From assembly GCA_963763015.1 (NCBI GenBank), contig CAVXML010000007.1, forward strand, positions 1-64,000: a DNA stretch of 64,000 nt. Reading direction: 5' to 3'. Below, one piece after another: positions 1 to 8,346 of the stretch. The stretch comes from Fodinibacter sp963763015. Its GTDB lineage: Bacteria > Actinomycetota > Actinomycetes > Actinomycetales > Dermatophilaceae. Made by a program: the position numbers and the translations under genes. Numbering within the stretch: position 1 is the first letter of the stretch; each line of letters begins with the position of its first letter. A model generated the notes under the pieces. The model had not been told where the DNA came from. It ran no database searches and saw only the letters and a list, made by a program, of their open reading frames with translations.

Positions 1-2
1 AC

Positions 3-593
3 TCCTACCAGGTCGCGGCCCAGCGACCGGTCGTCCTGATGAGCCGGGAGCTCCCGGGTCTCGCCAGCGTGGTGCTGGACCACGTCGAGGGCTGTCGTCA
101 GATTGTGGCCCACCTCGCCTCGCTCGGCCATAGCGACCTCGTGTACCTGGCCGGCCCGAGCAACTCCTGGATGGCCGGCACGCGGTGGGCGGCGCTGCAG
201 GCGGCTGGACAGCACTTCGGGCTCTCAACCCGACGGATCGGGCCCTTCACCCCGAAGGTCAGCCAAGGTGGAGCCGCCGCCGACGGCGCACTCAACGCCG
301 GCGCGACCGTGATCGTCGCCCACAACGATCTGCTGGCCATCGGGGTGATGCAGCGACTCGCCCACCGAGGGCTCCGGGTGCCGGGCGATGTCAGCGTGGT
401 CGGCTTCGACGACATCTTCGCCGCCGATATCTCGGCGCCACGACTGACGACGCTGGGTGGTGCGCACGTCGATGTGGGCCGTGCGGCCGTCGAGCTACTG
501 CTCACCGCCGATGTTCGTGAACCCGGGGACCAGCCCCGCATCGTGCTGCCAACCGAGTTGGTCTTGCGCGACTCGACTGGACCGACCCTATGA
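3..593 (+). CDS. LacI-family transcriptional regulator, 5'-truncated by the window edge
   Basis: About 196 residues of the C-terminal ligand-binding half of a LacI/GalR regulator are visible. The reading frame is open to the left edge, so the helix-turn-helix domain lies outside the window. Family signatures are the AGP stretch of the first subdomain, VIVAHNDLLAIG (the usual 'F/A-x-N-D-x-x-A-x-G' motif), the proline-containing VPGDVSVVGFDD segment, and a C-terminal LVLRDST end. The family binds a sugar or related ligand in a periplasmic-binding-protein-like fold and usually represses a neighbouring catabolic operon. Here no target operon follows. A LacI-type palindrome lies about 230 bp downstream, followed by an insertion element. 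The ligand is unknown. Confidence 0.9.
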   Translation, partial: SYQVAAQRPVVLMSRELPGLASVVLDHVEGCRQIVAHLASLGHSDLVYLAGPSNSWMAGTRWAALQAAGQHFGLSTRRIGPFTPKVSQGGAAADGALNAGATVIVAHNDLLAIGVMQRLAHRGLRVPGDVSVVGFDDIFAADISAPRLTTLGGAHVDVGRAAVELLLTADVREPGDQPRIVLPTELVLRDSTGPTL

Positions 594-1254
594 CGCCGTG
601 CCCGAAAGCGTGATGCGTGCCAGGCGTGCGAATCGGTTCGCTGCTTCGCCTTCCACGAGAAAGAACGCGTCGGCAGAGCAGGCAGCCCGCAGCCTCGCCA
701 TGCTGATGTTGCCCTGGCCACTGGGTTGGCCCCCGGGCGCGCTGTTCCAGGAGGCAGAGCAGCGCCCCGCGCCCGGCGCTGGGCGTGAAAATTCTTGCGG
801 TCATGCAGATCACCGCTGTCTTGCAAACGTTTCCGCTGTCAGAGCCCTTCCAGCACCGAGTCGGCCGGAAATCAAGCTGGTCGCACTTGCCATGAGGCGG
901 TCGCCGGCCGGCCCAGATGCCGCGAAGTTCGCGCTGATGCCCAGCGGACGCCGCGACAGCGAACGGAGTGGCTGCGTCGGTGGGCGCTGCGAGTGCGTGG
1001 TCGGGGACCCGGTTCGCAGGTGGTTGGTGGGCTATGGGCCACGTCTATCTAGCACTTCGACGTTGGTCACCTCGACGTGCTCACCACCGCCGCGGTGGCA
1101 GCGCCGAGACGGTCGCCGAGCAGGGACTCGAGGACGGACACTGCGGGCGCGTACCGACCGCCGCCCAGGGTTTCACCCGAGCTGGCCGCGGTGACCCAGA
1201 ATGTGACCCAACATTCCGCGGATCTCAGTTCCGTAACACCCCGACCGGGCCCGC
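594..1254. other. Gene-poor intergenic stretch
   Basis: No open frame here has convincing codon usage or a recognisable domain. The only signal I can support is a LacI-type palindrome at about 822-835. The stretch ends at the left inverted repeat of the IS481 element, so whatever the upstream regulator controlled may have been displaced or lost. Confidence 0.5.
822..835. promoter_or_regulatory. Candidate LacI-family operator
   Basis: TGCAAACGTTTCCG contains the perfect palindrome AAACGTTT centred on a CG step, as in LacI/CcpA-type operators. It lies downstream of the truncated LacI gene. No gene start follows before the insertion element, so its target is unknown. Confidence 0.35.
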
Positions 1255-2357
1255 TGTCCAGGGAGGTTGTCCCGCCCAGCGGCGGTGAGTCGGGCTGACA
1301 GGTGAAGGCCTCCGGTTGTGAAGTGGAGCTGTCGAGGAACCGCTTCACCAACCAGGAGGCCTTCGTGTCCCACGCTAACGCGACCCTGACCCCGATCACC
1401 CGACTGCGCCTGGCGCGGCTGGTCGTCGATGCCGGCTGGACCTACTCGGCCGCCGCGAAGATGTTCATGGTCGCCCCGCGCACCGCGAAGAAGTGGGCCG
1501 AGCGGTACCGGCTCGAGGGCCCGGCCGGGATGGCCGACCGCAGCTCGCGGCCGCGCCACAGCCCGACCAGGACACCCACCTCGGTGGTGCGCGCGATCGT
1601 GCGGCTGCGGTGGCGCCACCGGCTCGGGCCGGTACAGATCGCCGGCCGGCTCGGGATGCCGGCCTCCACGGTGCACGCCGTGCTGGTGCGGTGCCGGGTC
1701 AACCGGCTCTCGCGGATCGACCGGGTCACCGGCGAACCCCTGCGCCGCTACGAGCACGACCACCCCGGCTCACTGATCCACGTCGACGTCACCAAGTTCG
1801 CCAACATCCCCGACGGTGGCGGCTGGCGCTACGTCGGGCGCGTCCAGGGGTCGACACAACAGCGCAGGCCACCGCCCGACGAACCGGTCAGCGCGGCAAG
1901 CGCCTACCGGCCGCTGATCGGCACCGCGTACCTGCACACCGTCATCGACGACCACTCCCGCGTCGCCTACGTCGAGATCTGCTCCGACGAGAAGGCCGCC
2001 ACCGCGATCGGCGTCCTGCAGCGGGCGGTGGCCTGGTACGCCGCACGTGGCGTCACCGTCGAGCGAGTCCTGTCCGACAACGGCTCGGCCTACAAGTCCT
2101 ACGCCTGGCGCGACGCCTGCGAACAGCTCGGCATCACCCCGAAGACGGACCCGGCCCTACCGGCCACAGACCAACGGCAAGATCGAACGCTTCCACCGCA
2201 CCCTGGCCGACGGCTGGGCCTACGCCCGCATGTACGACTCAGAAGCCGCCCGCCGAGCCGCGCTGCCCCGATGGGTGCACTTCTACAATCACCACCGAGC
2301 CCACTCCGCCATCGGAGGCCAGCCGCCGATCACCCGACTGACCAACCTCCCTGGACA
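1255..2357 (+). mobile_element. IS481-family insertion sequence with 15-bp perfect terminal inverted repeats
   Basis: The left end TGTCCAGGGAGGTTG (1255-1269) is the exact reverse complement of the right end CAACCTCCCTGGACA (2343-2357), giving a 1103-bp element with TG...CA ends. The single gene inside is an IS481-type DDE transposase. The right repeat lies within the last codons of the transposase frame, so the stop codon at 2365-2367 is in flanking DNA. I see no direct repeat immediately outside the ends, so target duplication is absent or lost. The transposase carries a one-base insertion and the copy is probably inactive unless recoded. Confidence 0.85.
1307..1362 (+). repeat. Imperfect hairpin covering the transposase ribosome-binding site
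   Basis: Positions 1307-1326 and 1341-1362 form a long imperfect inverted repeat (GGCCTCC.GGTTG.TGAAG pairing with CTTCACCAACCAGGAGGCC). The AGGAGG Shine-Dalgarno of the transposase lies in the 3' arm. The hairpin would hide it in transcripts that read in from outside, a known control strategy in other insertion sequences. Confidence 0.55.
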
Positions 2358-2367
2358 TCACACCTAG
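1365..2367 (+). pseudogene. IS481-family DDE transposase, frameshifted
   Basis: The start is GTG at 1365, 7 nt after AGGAGG. The first part encodes an N-terminal helix-turn-helix (about residues 10-60), then the integrase core with the first Asp in HVDVTKF and the second in VLSDNGSAYK. After CEQLGITPK one extra A (at 2144/2145) shifts the frame. The third catalytic residue, Glu in NGKIERFHRTL, and the C-terminus FYNHHRAHSAIGG lie in the +1 frame and end at 2367. Translated as it stands, the protein reads into unrelated sequence to a stop at 2408 and lacks the catalytic Glu. This is a recent single-base lesion, a sequencing error, or a programmed frameshift. The otherwise intact coding sequence fits any of these. 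Confidence 0.85.
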
Positions 2368-2446
2368 CGCGTCCTCACGCCGGTCACCTGCGCAAACATC
2401 CGAATTGACTTCGTCTGAGGGCGGCCTGCTTCGGTCGGGGTCGGGT

Positions 2447-2500
2447 TGATCGAGTTGCTACGGATCAGAAGGTTAGGGGTTCGAATCCCTTCGGGCGCGC
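2447..2500 (+). repeat. tRNA-Arg(ACG) 3'-half fragment, putative attachment site (left copy)
   Basis: Bases 2458-2500 (43 bp) match the 3' part of actinobacterial tRNA-Arg(ACG): the anticodon CTACGGATCAG, variable loop, T-arm with GGTTCGAATCC and acceptor strand CGGGCGC plus G. The 5' half is absent: no GCGCCCG acceptor strand, D-arm or paired anticodon stem lies upstream. An identical 43-bp block recurs at 42777-42819 in the same orientation. Similarity extends about 10 bp upstream and on through a hairpin terminator downstream. This is the expected appearance of an att site left by a tRNA-targeting integrase. Confidence 0.75.
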
Positions 2501-2520
2501 ACTGTGTTGAAACAGTAGGC

Positions 2521-2555
2521 AAGGCCCCGACCAGCGAAAACGCGGTCGGGGCCTT
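2521..2555 (+). terminator. Rho-independent-type hairpin after the left tRNA-Arg fragment
   Basis: AAGGCCCCGACC and GGTCGGGGCCTT form a perfect 12-bp stem with an 11-nt loop. A near-identical hairpin follows the other tRNA-Arg fragment at about 42842-42873, so the terminator travelled with the tRNA 3' end. Confidence 0.7.
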
Positions 2556-2731
2556 CGCCTCCACAATGCGGAAACTACACAGGCCCGTCTGGTGGATCCC
2601 TTGCCGAGCACCGCAACGCGTCGGTCGGGTGAGGTGGCTTCGAGGAAGAGTGCCCAACGGTCTAGGTACCAAGAACATCGGGCAGTACATTCATGGGGAG
2701 GACTGCCCAGCCACAGGAGGAGGGCGGGTCT

Positions 2732-3205
2732 GTGCGCCGCCTGTCGATTGTTCTGCTCAGCACACTGGGGCTGTTCGCGGGCATGGTCCAACACGCATCC
2801 GCCGCGCCCGTCACCACAATCACCCACGAGAAGCACCTCGTGGACACCTTCGTCGGCGTCATCAACGGGTGCGACGAGGCAGGACCGCTTTACACGGTCA
2901 CCACGACGACCAACCAAGTCACGAAGGAGACCGTCAAGGAAGACGGCACCTTCCACGGGACGGACCACTTCACCGGGAAGGTCGTGGCCGTTCCGCTGGA
3001 CTCGAGCCTGCCCATCTATACCGGGCGTTGGACGGGTGGCGGGGCCTTCAACGGAAACACCTCCACCTTCATCTCCGTCTTCACGTTCAGCCTCACTCTG
3101 CACGGCGCGGACGGCTCGAAGTACTCGGAAAACGAGATGATTCACTTCAACGAGCGGCCGGACGGCACGCAGAACTTCTTCGGTCGCTGCAACAACCGAT
3201 CTTGA
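2732..3205 (+). CDS. Secreted hypothetical protein
   Basis: A 157-aa product read from GTG at 2732, preceded by AGGAGG 9 nt upstream. An in-frame start at 2693 exists but has no ribosome-binding site and would bury the signal peptide. The N-terminus has two arginines, a hydrophobic core (IVLLSTLGLFAGMV) and a cleavage site after HASA, so it is probably exported by Sec. The mature part is rich in Thr, Gly and aromatic residues, with alternating beta-type sequence (VTTTTNQV, HFTGKVVAV, STFISVFTFSL) that suggests a small beta-barrel or lipocalin-like fold. Two cysteines (NGCDE and GRCNN) may form a disulfide. I do not recognise the family. It is the first gene right of the left tRNA fragment. 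Confidence 0.7.
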   Translation: MRRLSIVLLSTLGLFAGMVQHASAAPVTTITHEKHLVDTFVGVINGCDEAGPLYTVTTTTNQVTKETVKEDGTFHGTDHFTGKVVAVPLDSSLPIYTGRWTGGGAFNGNTSTFISVFTFSLTLHGADGSKYSENEMIHFNERPDGTQNFFGRCNNRS

Positions 3206-3274
3206 CGTTCCTGGGAAGAGTCGCGCTGTCCGGGGACTGAACCCGTCGCGGAAGCAACGGAGTAGCGTCCGCTC

Positions 3275-3781
3275 ATGCCGCGATCGGTGTTTCCACGCTC
3301 GGGCAGGTTGCCAAGGTGGACCGTCGTGGCCGCACTCGGCCATGAGGGGTCGACCAGGTCCGGGGCGCTCATCGGCCTGGTCGTCGGTGTCGTGCTCGTC
3401 GGCGTGGTGCTGTGGCTTCCGGCGGCACTCGCCGGCCGGTTCTACGAGTTCAGTGACCCGTTCATCTTCATGGGCTTGACGATGATCACCATCAGCGCCG
3501 CGGTGGGTGCTCAGGCCCCCTCCGATCGCGCGCGGAGGCGCATGGTTCCTCGCGCCCATGCCGCTGGTCATGCGTCGAGCGATCCGTCGTTGACATCGCC
3601 GGGTCAGGTGTCGATGGTCGCCATGTTGGTGTCGTCGTGGCGCGCGCCGACGGCGGGTGTGAGGGTGTCGAGACGGTGGATCTGGTCCGGGGTCAGCTCG
3701 ATGGCGTCGGCGGCGGTGTTCTCCTCGGCCCGCGCCACGCGGCGGTGCCCGGGATGGGAGCGATGTCGTCGCCGCGGGTGA
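3275..3781 (+). CDS. Small putative membrane protein, probably 3'-degraded
   Basis: The first ~85 residues look like protein: a basic N-terminus, a transmembrane segment (LIGLVVGVVLVGVVLWLPAAL) and a second hydrophobic stretch (FIFMGLTMITISAAVGA). After about 3530 the composition changes and the frame runs antisense across the aldo/keto reductase remnant, so the true C-terminus has probably been lost by frameshift or rearrangement. No family is recognised, and the gene may be non-functional. Confidence 0.3.
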   Translation: MPRSVFPRSGRLPRWTVVAALGHEGSTRSGALIGLVVGVVLVGVVLWLPAALAGRFYEFSDPFIFMGLTMITISAAVGAQAPSDRARRRMVPRAHAAGHASSDPSLTSPGQVSMVAMLVSSWRAPTAGVRVSRRWIWSGVSSMASAAVFSSARATRRCPGWERCRRRG

Positions 3782-4020
3782 GGAGCCAGGCCAGGGCTGT
3801 CTGTGTCGGGGTGGCGCCGACCTCGGCGCCGATGGACCTGACCTCGTCGACGATGGGTGAAGTTCTCCCCGGTGAAGCGCGGGTTGGTCTTGCGCCAGTC
3901 GTCGTTGGCGAAGTCGGCGACGGTGCGGATCTGCCCGGTGAGCAGTCCGTGGCCCAGGGGCGAGTAGGGGACGAAGCCCATCCCGAGCTCGCGGGCCGCA
4001 CCGAGGTGCCGTCCGCTGCG
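3604..4020 (-). pseudogene. Aldo/keto reductase, C-terminal remnant with two frameshifts
   Basis: Three pieces in different frames join into the C-terminal third of an aldo/keto reductase: AARELGMGFVPYSPLGHGLLTG (given here as its key part PYSPLGHGLLTG), then GATPTQTALAWLLTRGDDIAPIPGT, then the NTAADAIELTPDQIHRLD tail. The NADPH-binding loop and C-terminal helix motifs are typical of YakC-type enzymes. The TIM-barrel N-terminus with the Asp-Tyr-Lys-His tetrad is absent, and at least two indels interrupt what remains. It cannot encode an active enzyme. Confidence 0.75.
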
Positions 4021-4826
4021 TTAGCGCTGACACTCACGTTTCGGATGGCTCACTCACCCACGACCCGGTGCTTACAGCAAGGGCCAACAACAGTGTTGCC
4101 CACCGGGCAACACCCTCTATCGGTCCTGATTCCGCGTCTGCTGCCCCCAGGCACACGAGCGTCGAAGGGGCGCTGTCTCGCTCAGGCATCGATCGCCTAG
4201 CCCGGTATCGGCGGAGGCCGTCGCCGCCCGCTTGGATACGCGCGGCGCCCGCCGACACCAAGCGGACTCGTCACGAAGACAAGCGGCGCTGGGTGGCCGG
4301 AGACACCCACAGACCACGGCGGCACCGTTGCACGGGAGGCCCCGACTCCGACGATAGATACTGCGCTTCTCGGTTCCTGACTGACCTCGTCGGTTGGCAG
4401 ACGCGCTGGGGCTCACCCTCCCGGCCGACGACCGCCTGATGGAGCGGGTCGTCGAGTGGTTCCGGAGTCACCGCCACCCGAACCACGTCGGAAAGGGCTA
4501 GGCCCGTGGGTCAGCACGTGAGACGCTGTTGGCGGAAACCAGGCACGAGGTAGGGGAAGGGCCTGTGCATGCGCGGATGGGCACGGTCAGCAGGTGGACC
4601 TCTCACGCCGTGAGGCCCTGCCTCATGCCGCGCAGGTCGCGACCCGGCTCCGTGCGAGCCGGAGGAGAAACCCGTTCTCCATGGCAGCCGCACATCGCTG
4701 AGGTCACGCTGGATGCCGTGATCCTCCGTGCAAGGGCCGGCGCGCGCGGTGGTCTGCATCCGCTCGCACACACGTCTTCGTCCCGCCGCCTCGACTGGGC
4801 CAGCGCTGTCGACCAAGGAAGCCGCT
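4021..4826. other. Intergenic region with a short coding remnant
   Basis: No complete gene is apparent. At 4394-4501 (+) a short frame reads LADALGLTLPADD...ERVVEWFRSHRHPNHVGKG and stops. It has the composition of a real C-terminus, but an in-frame stop at 4382 leaves no start. It may be the tail of a lost gene. Nothing else is supported before the cyclase gene. Confidence 0.35.
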
Positions 4827-7800
4827 GTGCCCCCGGCTGAGCCCTCCGGGAGGGTCCCGCGCAACGTCGACCGTCACGAGGGGGACGGGGAGCGCCGTCA
4901 CGTATCGGTGATGTTCTGTGACCTCGTCGGCTCCACGCCCCTTGCTGAACGCCTGGATCCCGAGGACTACCGGGACATGGTCCACGAGTACCAGGGCATC
5001 GCGACGGAGTCGGTCACCATGTACGGCGGACGAGTCGCTCAGTTCCTGGGTGACGGAGTGGTTGCGTTCTTCGGCTATCCCTCCGCGACCGAGGAGGACA
5101 CGCGACGAGCGGTGATGGCTGGGCTCGACATCGCGACTCGCATCGCCCACAGGGAGAACGGCGACATGGCAGCTCGAGTCGCCATCCATGCCGGAGAGGT
5201 CGTGGTGGGCGTCGTCAGCCTGCCCGACGGGCGCACCGGGTACGAGCTCATCGGCTCGGCCGTGAACGTGACAGCGCGGTTGCAGGAGTTGGCCGCGCCG
5301 AACTCCGTTGTCATCAGCGGAGCGGTAGCTGCCCTGGTCTCCGGATACTTTGACCTGGAGTCGATGGGCTCCTTCAGGCTGAAGGGCATCGGCGAACCGG
5401 TCGCTGTCTACAGCCCGGGCGCATCCCACCCGGAGCACACGCGCTTCTACCGCTCCTCCAGTCGGGGTCTCACCCCGTTCGTCGGGCGGGCGGCGGATCT
5501 CGCCCACCTCGAGCAACGTTGGCGCGCGTCGACCTCAGGTGTCGCCGCGACGCTCATCATCGGGGACCCCGGCATCGGCAAGACCCGTCTCCTGTGGGAG
5601 TTCCGGCAGTGGCTCCAGGACACCGAGCACGACGTGGTGGAGCTGCAGTGTTCGGCCCTGCATGAGAACGCCCAGCTCTATCCGGTCATCGGGCACCTGC
5701 AGGCCCGGCTCGGGTCGGTCGAGGACGGCATCGCACCGCGTGAACAGGTGGACGAGCTGCGGGCCATTCTGGTCGACCTCGGTATAGACGTGGAGCCAGC
5801 CCTCACCCTGGTCGGCTCCTTGATGGACCTTCCTCCCGCGAGCGACGACACCCCCCTGCCTGAAGGCATCGAGCTGCGCCGGGAGATGCTGCTCCAGGCT
5901 CTTCGCGTCGTGCTTCTGAGTGGGGGAGGATCCCGTCCCCTTCTCCTGCTCGTCGAGGACCTGCAGTGGGCGGATCCGACCACGCTCGAGCTGGTCCGTT
6001 CGCTCCCCGGGCGAGACGCGGGCAGGCCGGTGATGATGATCTGCACCGCGCGAACCGGGTTCGATGCCGCCTGGACCGGCAGCACGGAGGTGGATCGTCT
6101 TGAGCTGGGTCGCCTCGACGACCGCTCGGCGTACGACATCGTCGCCTGGTTGACCCGAGAATCCGACAGCAGCTGGCTCAGGGATGAGCTGTTCGCGACC
6201 ATCGTCCAGCGATCAGATGGCGTGCCGTTGTTCCTCGAGGAGGTCGCGGCGCTCGTGGTGGCGCGTGCCCATGAAGGAGGCGAGACAGCGGTCGAGCAGG
6301 TACCGGAATCACTACTCGACCTCCTCGTCAGCCGGGTTGACCAGCTCGACGACGGCAAGGCCCTCGTCCAGGCCGCGGCGGTGATCGGGCGCGATGTGAA
6401 CATCGCCCTCCTGGCAGCCATTCGTGAGGAGGACCTCGCGGAGACGGAGGCGACGATCCGCCGGCCGGATGTCTCCGCACTGATCATCCGGGCTCCGGGC
6501 CCGCCTGCAGGCAGCTTCACCTTCCGGCACGCGATGCTGCGTGACGCTGCGTACTCCACGCTTCTCCTCCGTCAGCGCAGGTCGCTCCACGCCGCCGTTG
6601 CACGCGTTCTCATCGAGGACGAGGGCGAGGATGTGCCGCAGTATGCGAGCACACCCGACGTGATTGCCTACCACTGTCGCGAAGGCGACCTCATCCCGGA
6701 GGCCATCCAACACCTCCAGATGGCGGCTACCCGTTCGATGGCCACCGGGGCCAACCAAGAGGCGCTGACATTCATCGACCAGGCGACGTCACTGGTCGAC
6801 GGTACGCCGACAGGTCCCGAGCGCACCGGCCAGTCACTCGAGCTGCTGGCCATGAAGGGCCCGGCGCTCATGGCCAGTCTCGGTTTCGCCCACGAAGAGG
6901 TCGCCGAGACCTTCCGGCAGGCCAAGCAGCTCATCGACGAGCTCGGCGACCGTGTCGAGCTGTTTCCGGTGCTCTACGGGCTTGTCGCCTACTCCGCGGT
7001 CCGGTGCCAGCTGGACACGGCTTCGGAGCTCTCGGCACGGCTGCGGCACTCGGCCAGCCAAGCCGGCGACGACGACCTGACGATGCTGGCCCACGCTGCC
7101 AGCGCCCAGACCGACTTCATCATGGGCCGATTCCGGAGTGCGGCGAAGCACGCAGAGCTGTGCATCGCGCATCACGATCCTGTCCGTCAGAGCGAGTACC
7201 GACTCCTCTTCGGTGAGGACCCGGGAACGATCTGCAGGGGTGTCGCGTGCTTGCTCGCCTGGCTGCGAGGGAGTCCGGTCGAAGCCAACACGTCGATGGA
7301 GGCGACGCTGGAGGTCGCACGGTCTCTCGACCACTCGTTCACTCTGGCCCAGACACTGGTGATAGCCGCCCGGTTGTACCACTACATGGGCGATGTCGGC
7401 GGCGTGCGACGAGCCACCGCCGAGGCGCTCGACATCTCGTCGCACCACGGCTTCCCCTTGTTCATCGCAGAGGCGACCGTGTGGTCGGGCTGGGCAGATG
7501 TCATCGAGAATGGCGACCCATCCGGTCTCGACCGCCTTCGCAGCGGCCTCGACACCTACAGGTCGAGTGGAGCAGAGATGTTCGTTCCGCACCATCTCAC
7601 CCTCCTTGGTGAGGCGGCGTGGCACCTCGCCGACGGAGAAGCAGCACTGGCTGCCTTGGCCGAGGCGAGGAGGAGGGCGACTGCGTTCGGCGATCTCGAT
7701 CACCAGGTCGAGGCCCTGCGGCTCGGGGCCGTCATCGTCGCCTCTCACCGGGGTGCGACCGAGGAAGCAGACGAGCTCCTGGGACAAGCGGCGCGGTTGG

Positions 7801-7988
7801 CGCGCCAACAGGGCGCAGTCCTCCTCGGGGTCAGAGTTGCCGCCTCTCGAGCCGAGCTCGCGAGGGAGGCGGGCGACCGCCAGTGGTTGGACCAGGCGGT
7901 CGCTGAGGTCGCGGACCGGGTCCGTGACCTGCCGGACGGCTCCTGGTCCCCGGAAGTGGAGCGTGCTCGCGCCCTTGCGCGGACATAG
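4827..7988 (+). CDS. Class III adenylate/guanylate cyclase domain fused to AAA ATPase and TPR-like region
   Basis: GTG at 4827 is preceded by AAGGAAG. An upstream in-frame start at 4728 has no ribosome-binding site. The product is about 1053 aa. Residues ~25-195 form a cyclase homology domain with metal-binding Asp in FCDLVGST (~32) and in GDGVVAFFG (~76). The substrate positions deviate: AQFLGD lacks the usual Lys, and IGSAVNVTARL has Ser for the usual Asp, although the NxxxR pair is kept. An AAA/STAND-type NTPase follows, with Walker A GDPGIGKT (~247-254) and Walker B LLLLVEDLQW (~375). The last ~400 residues are helical and TPR-like. There is no LuxR domain. The family acts as signal-responsive NTPases, and cAMP synthesis is uncertain here. 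It leads a tight four-gene cluster. Confidence 0.85.
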   Translation: MPPAEPSGRVPRNVDRHEGDGERRHVSVMFCDLVGSTPLAERLDPEDYRDMVHEYQGIATESVTMYGGRVAQFLGDGVVAFFGYPSATEEDTRRAVMAGLDIATRIAHRENGDMAARVAIHAGEVVVGVVSLPDGRTGYELIGSAVNVTARLQELAAPNSVVISGAVAALVSGYFDLESMGSFRLKGIGEPVAVYSPGASHPEHTRFYRSSSRGLTPFVGRAADLAHLEQRWRASTSGVAATLIIGDPGIGKTRLLWEFRQWLQDTEHDVVELQCSALHENAQLYPVIGHLQARLGSVEDGIAPREQVDELRAILVDLGIDVEPALTLVGSLMDLPPASDDTPLPEGIELRREMLLQALRVVLLSGGGSRPLLLLVEDLQWADPTTLELVRSLPGRDAGRPVMMICTARTGFDAAWTGSTEVDRLELGRLDDRSAYDIVAWLTRESDSSWLRDELFATIVQRSDGVPLFLEEVAALVVARAHEGGETAVEQVPESLLDLLVSRVDQLDDGKALVQAAAVIGRDVNIALLAAIREEDLAETEATIRRPDVSALIIRAPGPPAGSFTFRHAMLRDAAYSTLLLRQRRSLHAAVARVLIEDEGEDVPQYASTPDVIAYHCREGDLIPEAIQHLQMAATRSMATGANQEALTFIDQATSLVDGTPTGPERTGQSLELLAMKGPALMASLGFAHEEVAETFRQAKQLIDELGDRVELFPVLYGLVAYSAVRCQLDTASELSARLRHSASQAGDDDLTMLAHAASAQTDFIMGRFRSAAKHAELCIAHHDPVRQSEYRLLFGEDPGTICRGVACLLAWLRGSPVEANTSMEATLEVARSLDHSFTLAQTLVIAARLYHYMGDVGGVRRATAEALDISSHHGFPLFIAEATVWSGWADVIENGDPSGLDRLRSGLDTYRSSGAEMFVPHHLTLLGEAAWHLADGEAALAALAEARRRATAFGDLDHQVEALRLGAVIVASHRGATEEADELLGQAARLARQQGAVLLGVRVAASRAELAREAGDRQWLDQAVAEVADRVRDLPDGSWSPEVERARALART

Positions 7989-8027
7989 CCAGCAAAGGAA
8001 GAAACCAGCAGGAAGGGTGGAACTCAG

Positions 8028-8324
8028 ATGAACAGCACAGGCAATGCGCCCCAGAACATCGCCGTCACGCCGAGCGCGCGGGCCTACCTCGAACGATTGG
8101 AGGAGTCTGGCCTTCTGGAGGGCGGAGCGGGGCAGCAGGACATCAAGGGCGGCGTCCAGCCCGTACTCGATGCACTGCACCACGTGCTTGGAGGAGGATC
8201 GGTGTCGATCACCATTGACACCCCGGGCAACGCCACGGTCGTCAAGGATTTCAACACCTTGCTGGTCCAGGTCAAGGACGAGTGGAACAAGCGGCCCAAG
8301 GGGCCCGGGAAGGTCTTCTTCTAG
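8028..8324 (+). CDS. 98-aa conserved-looking small protein in the cyclase-AAA cluster
   Basis: The ATG at 8028 has a good AGGAAGG site upstream and lies 39 nt after the cyclase-AAA gene. The sequence starts with a flexible MNSTGNAPQN segment, then a helical TPSARAYLERLEESGLLEGG part, a Gly-rich LHHVLGGGSVSITIDTPG turn and a basic tail ending KGPGKVFF. It has no signal peptide or membrane segment. I do not recognise the family. Spacing suggests co-translation with its neighbours and a role as a partner protein. Confidence 0.7.
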   Translation: MNSTGNAPQNIAVTPSARAYLERLEESGLLEGGAGQQDIKGGVQPVLDALHHVLGGGSVSITIDTPGNATVVKDFNTLLVQVKDEWNKRPKGPGKVFF

Positions 8325-8346
8325 TCATGACCGGCAGCTTCTAGCC

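Noticed and set aside
2458..2500. A complete tRNA-Arg gene at 2.45 kb (and the same at 42.78 kb)
   Set aside because: The 5' acceptor strand, D-arm and proper anticodon-stem pairing are missing in both copies, so they are fragments only.
2465..4033. A long minus-strand frame of over 500 codons across 2.5-4.0 kb
   Set aside because: It has Arg/Pro/His-rich composition, is antisense to the secreted protein gene, and begins and ends in unrelated material. The APEGIRTPNLLIR-type peptide here is the known false translation of a tRNA.
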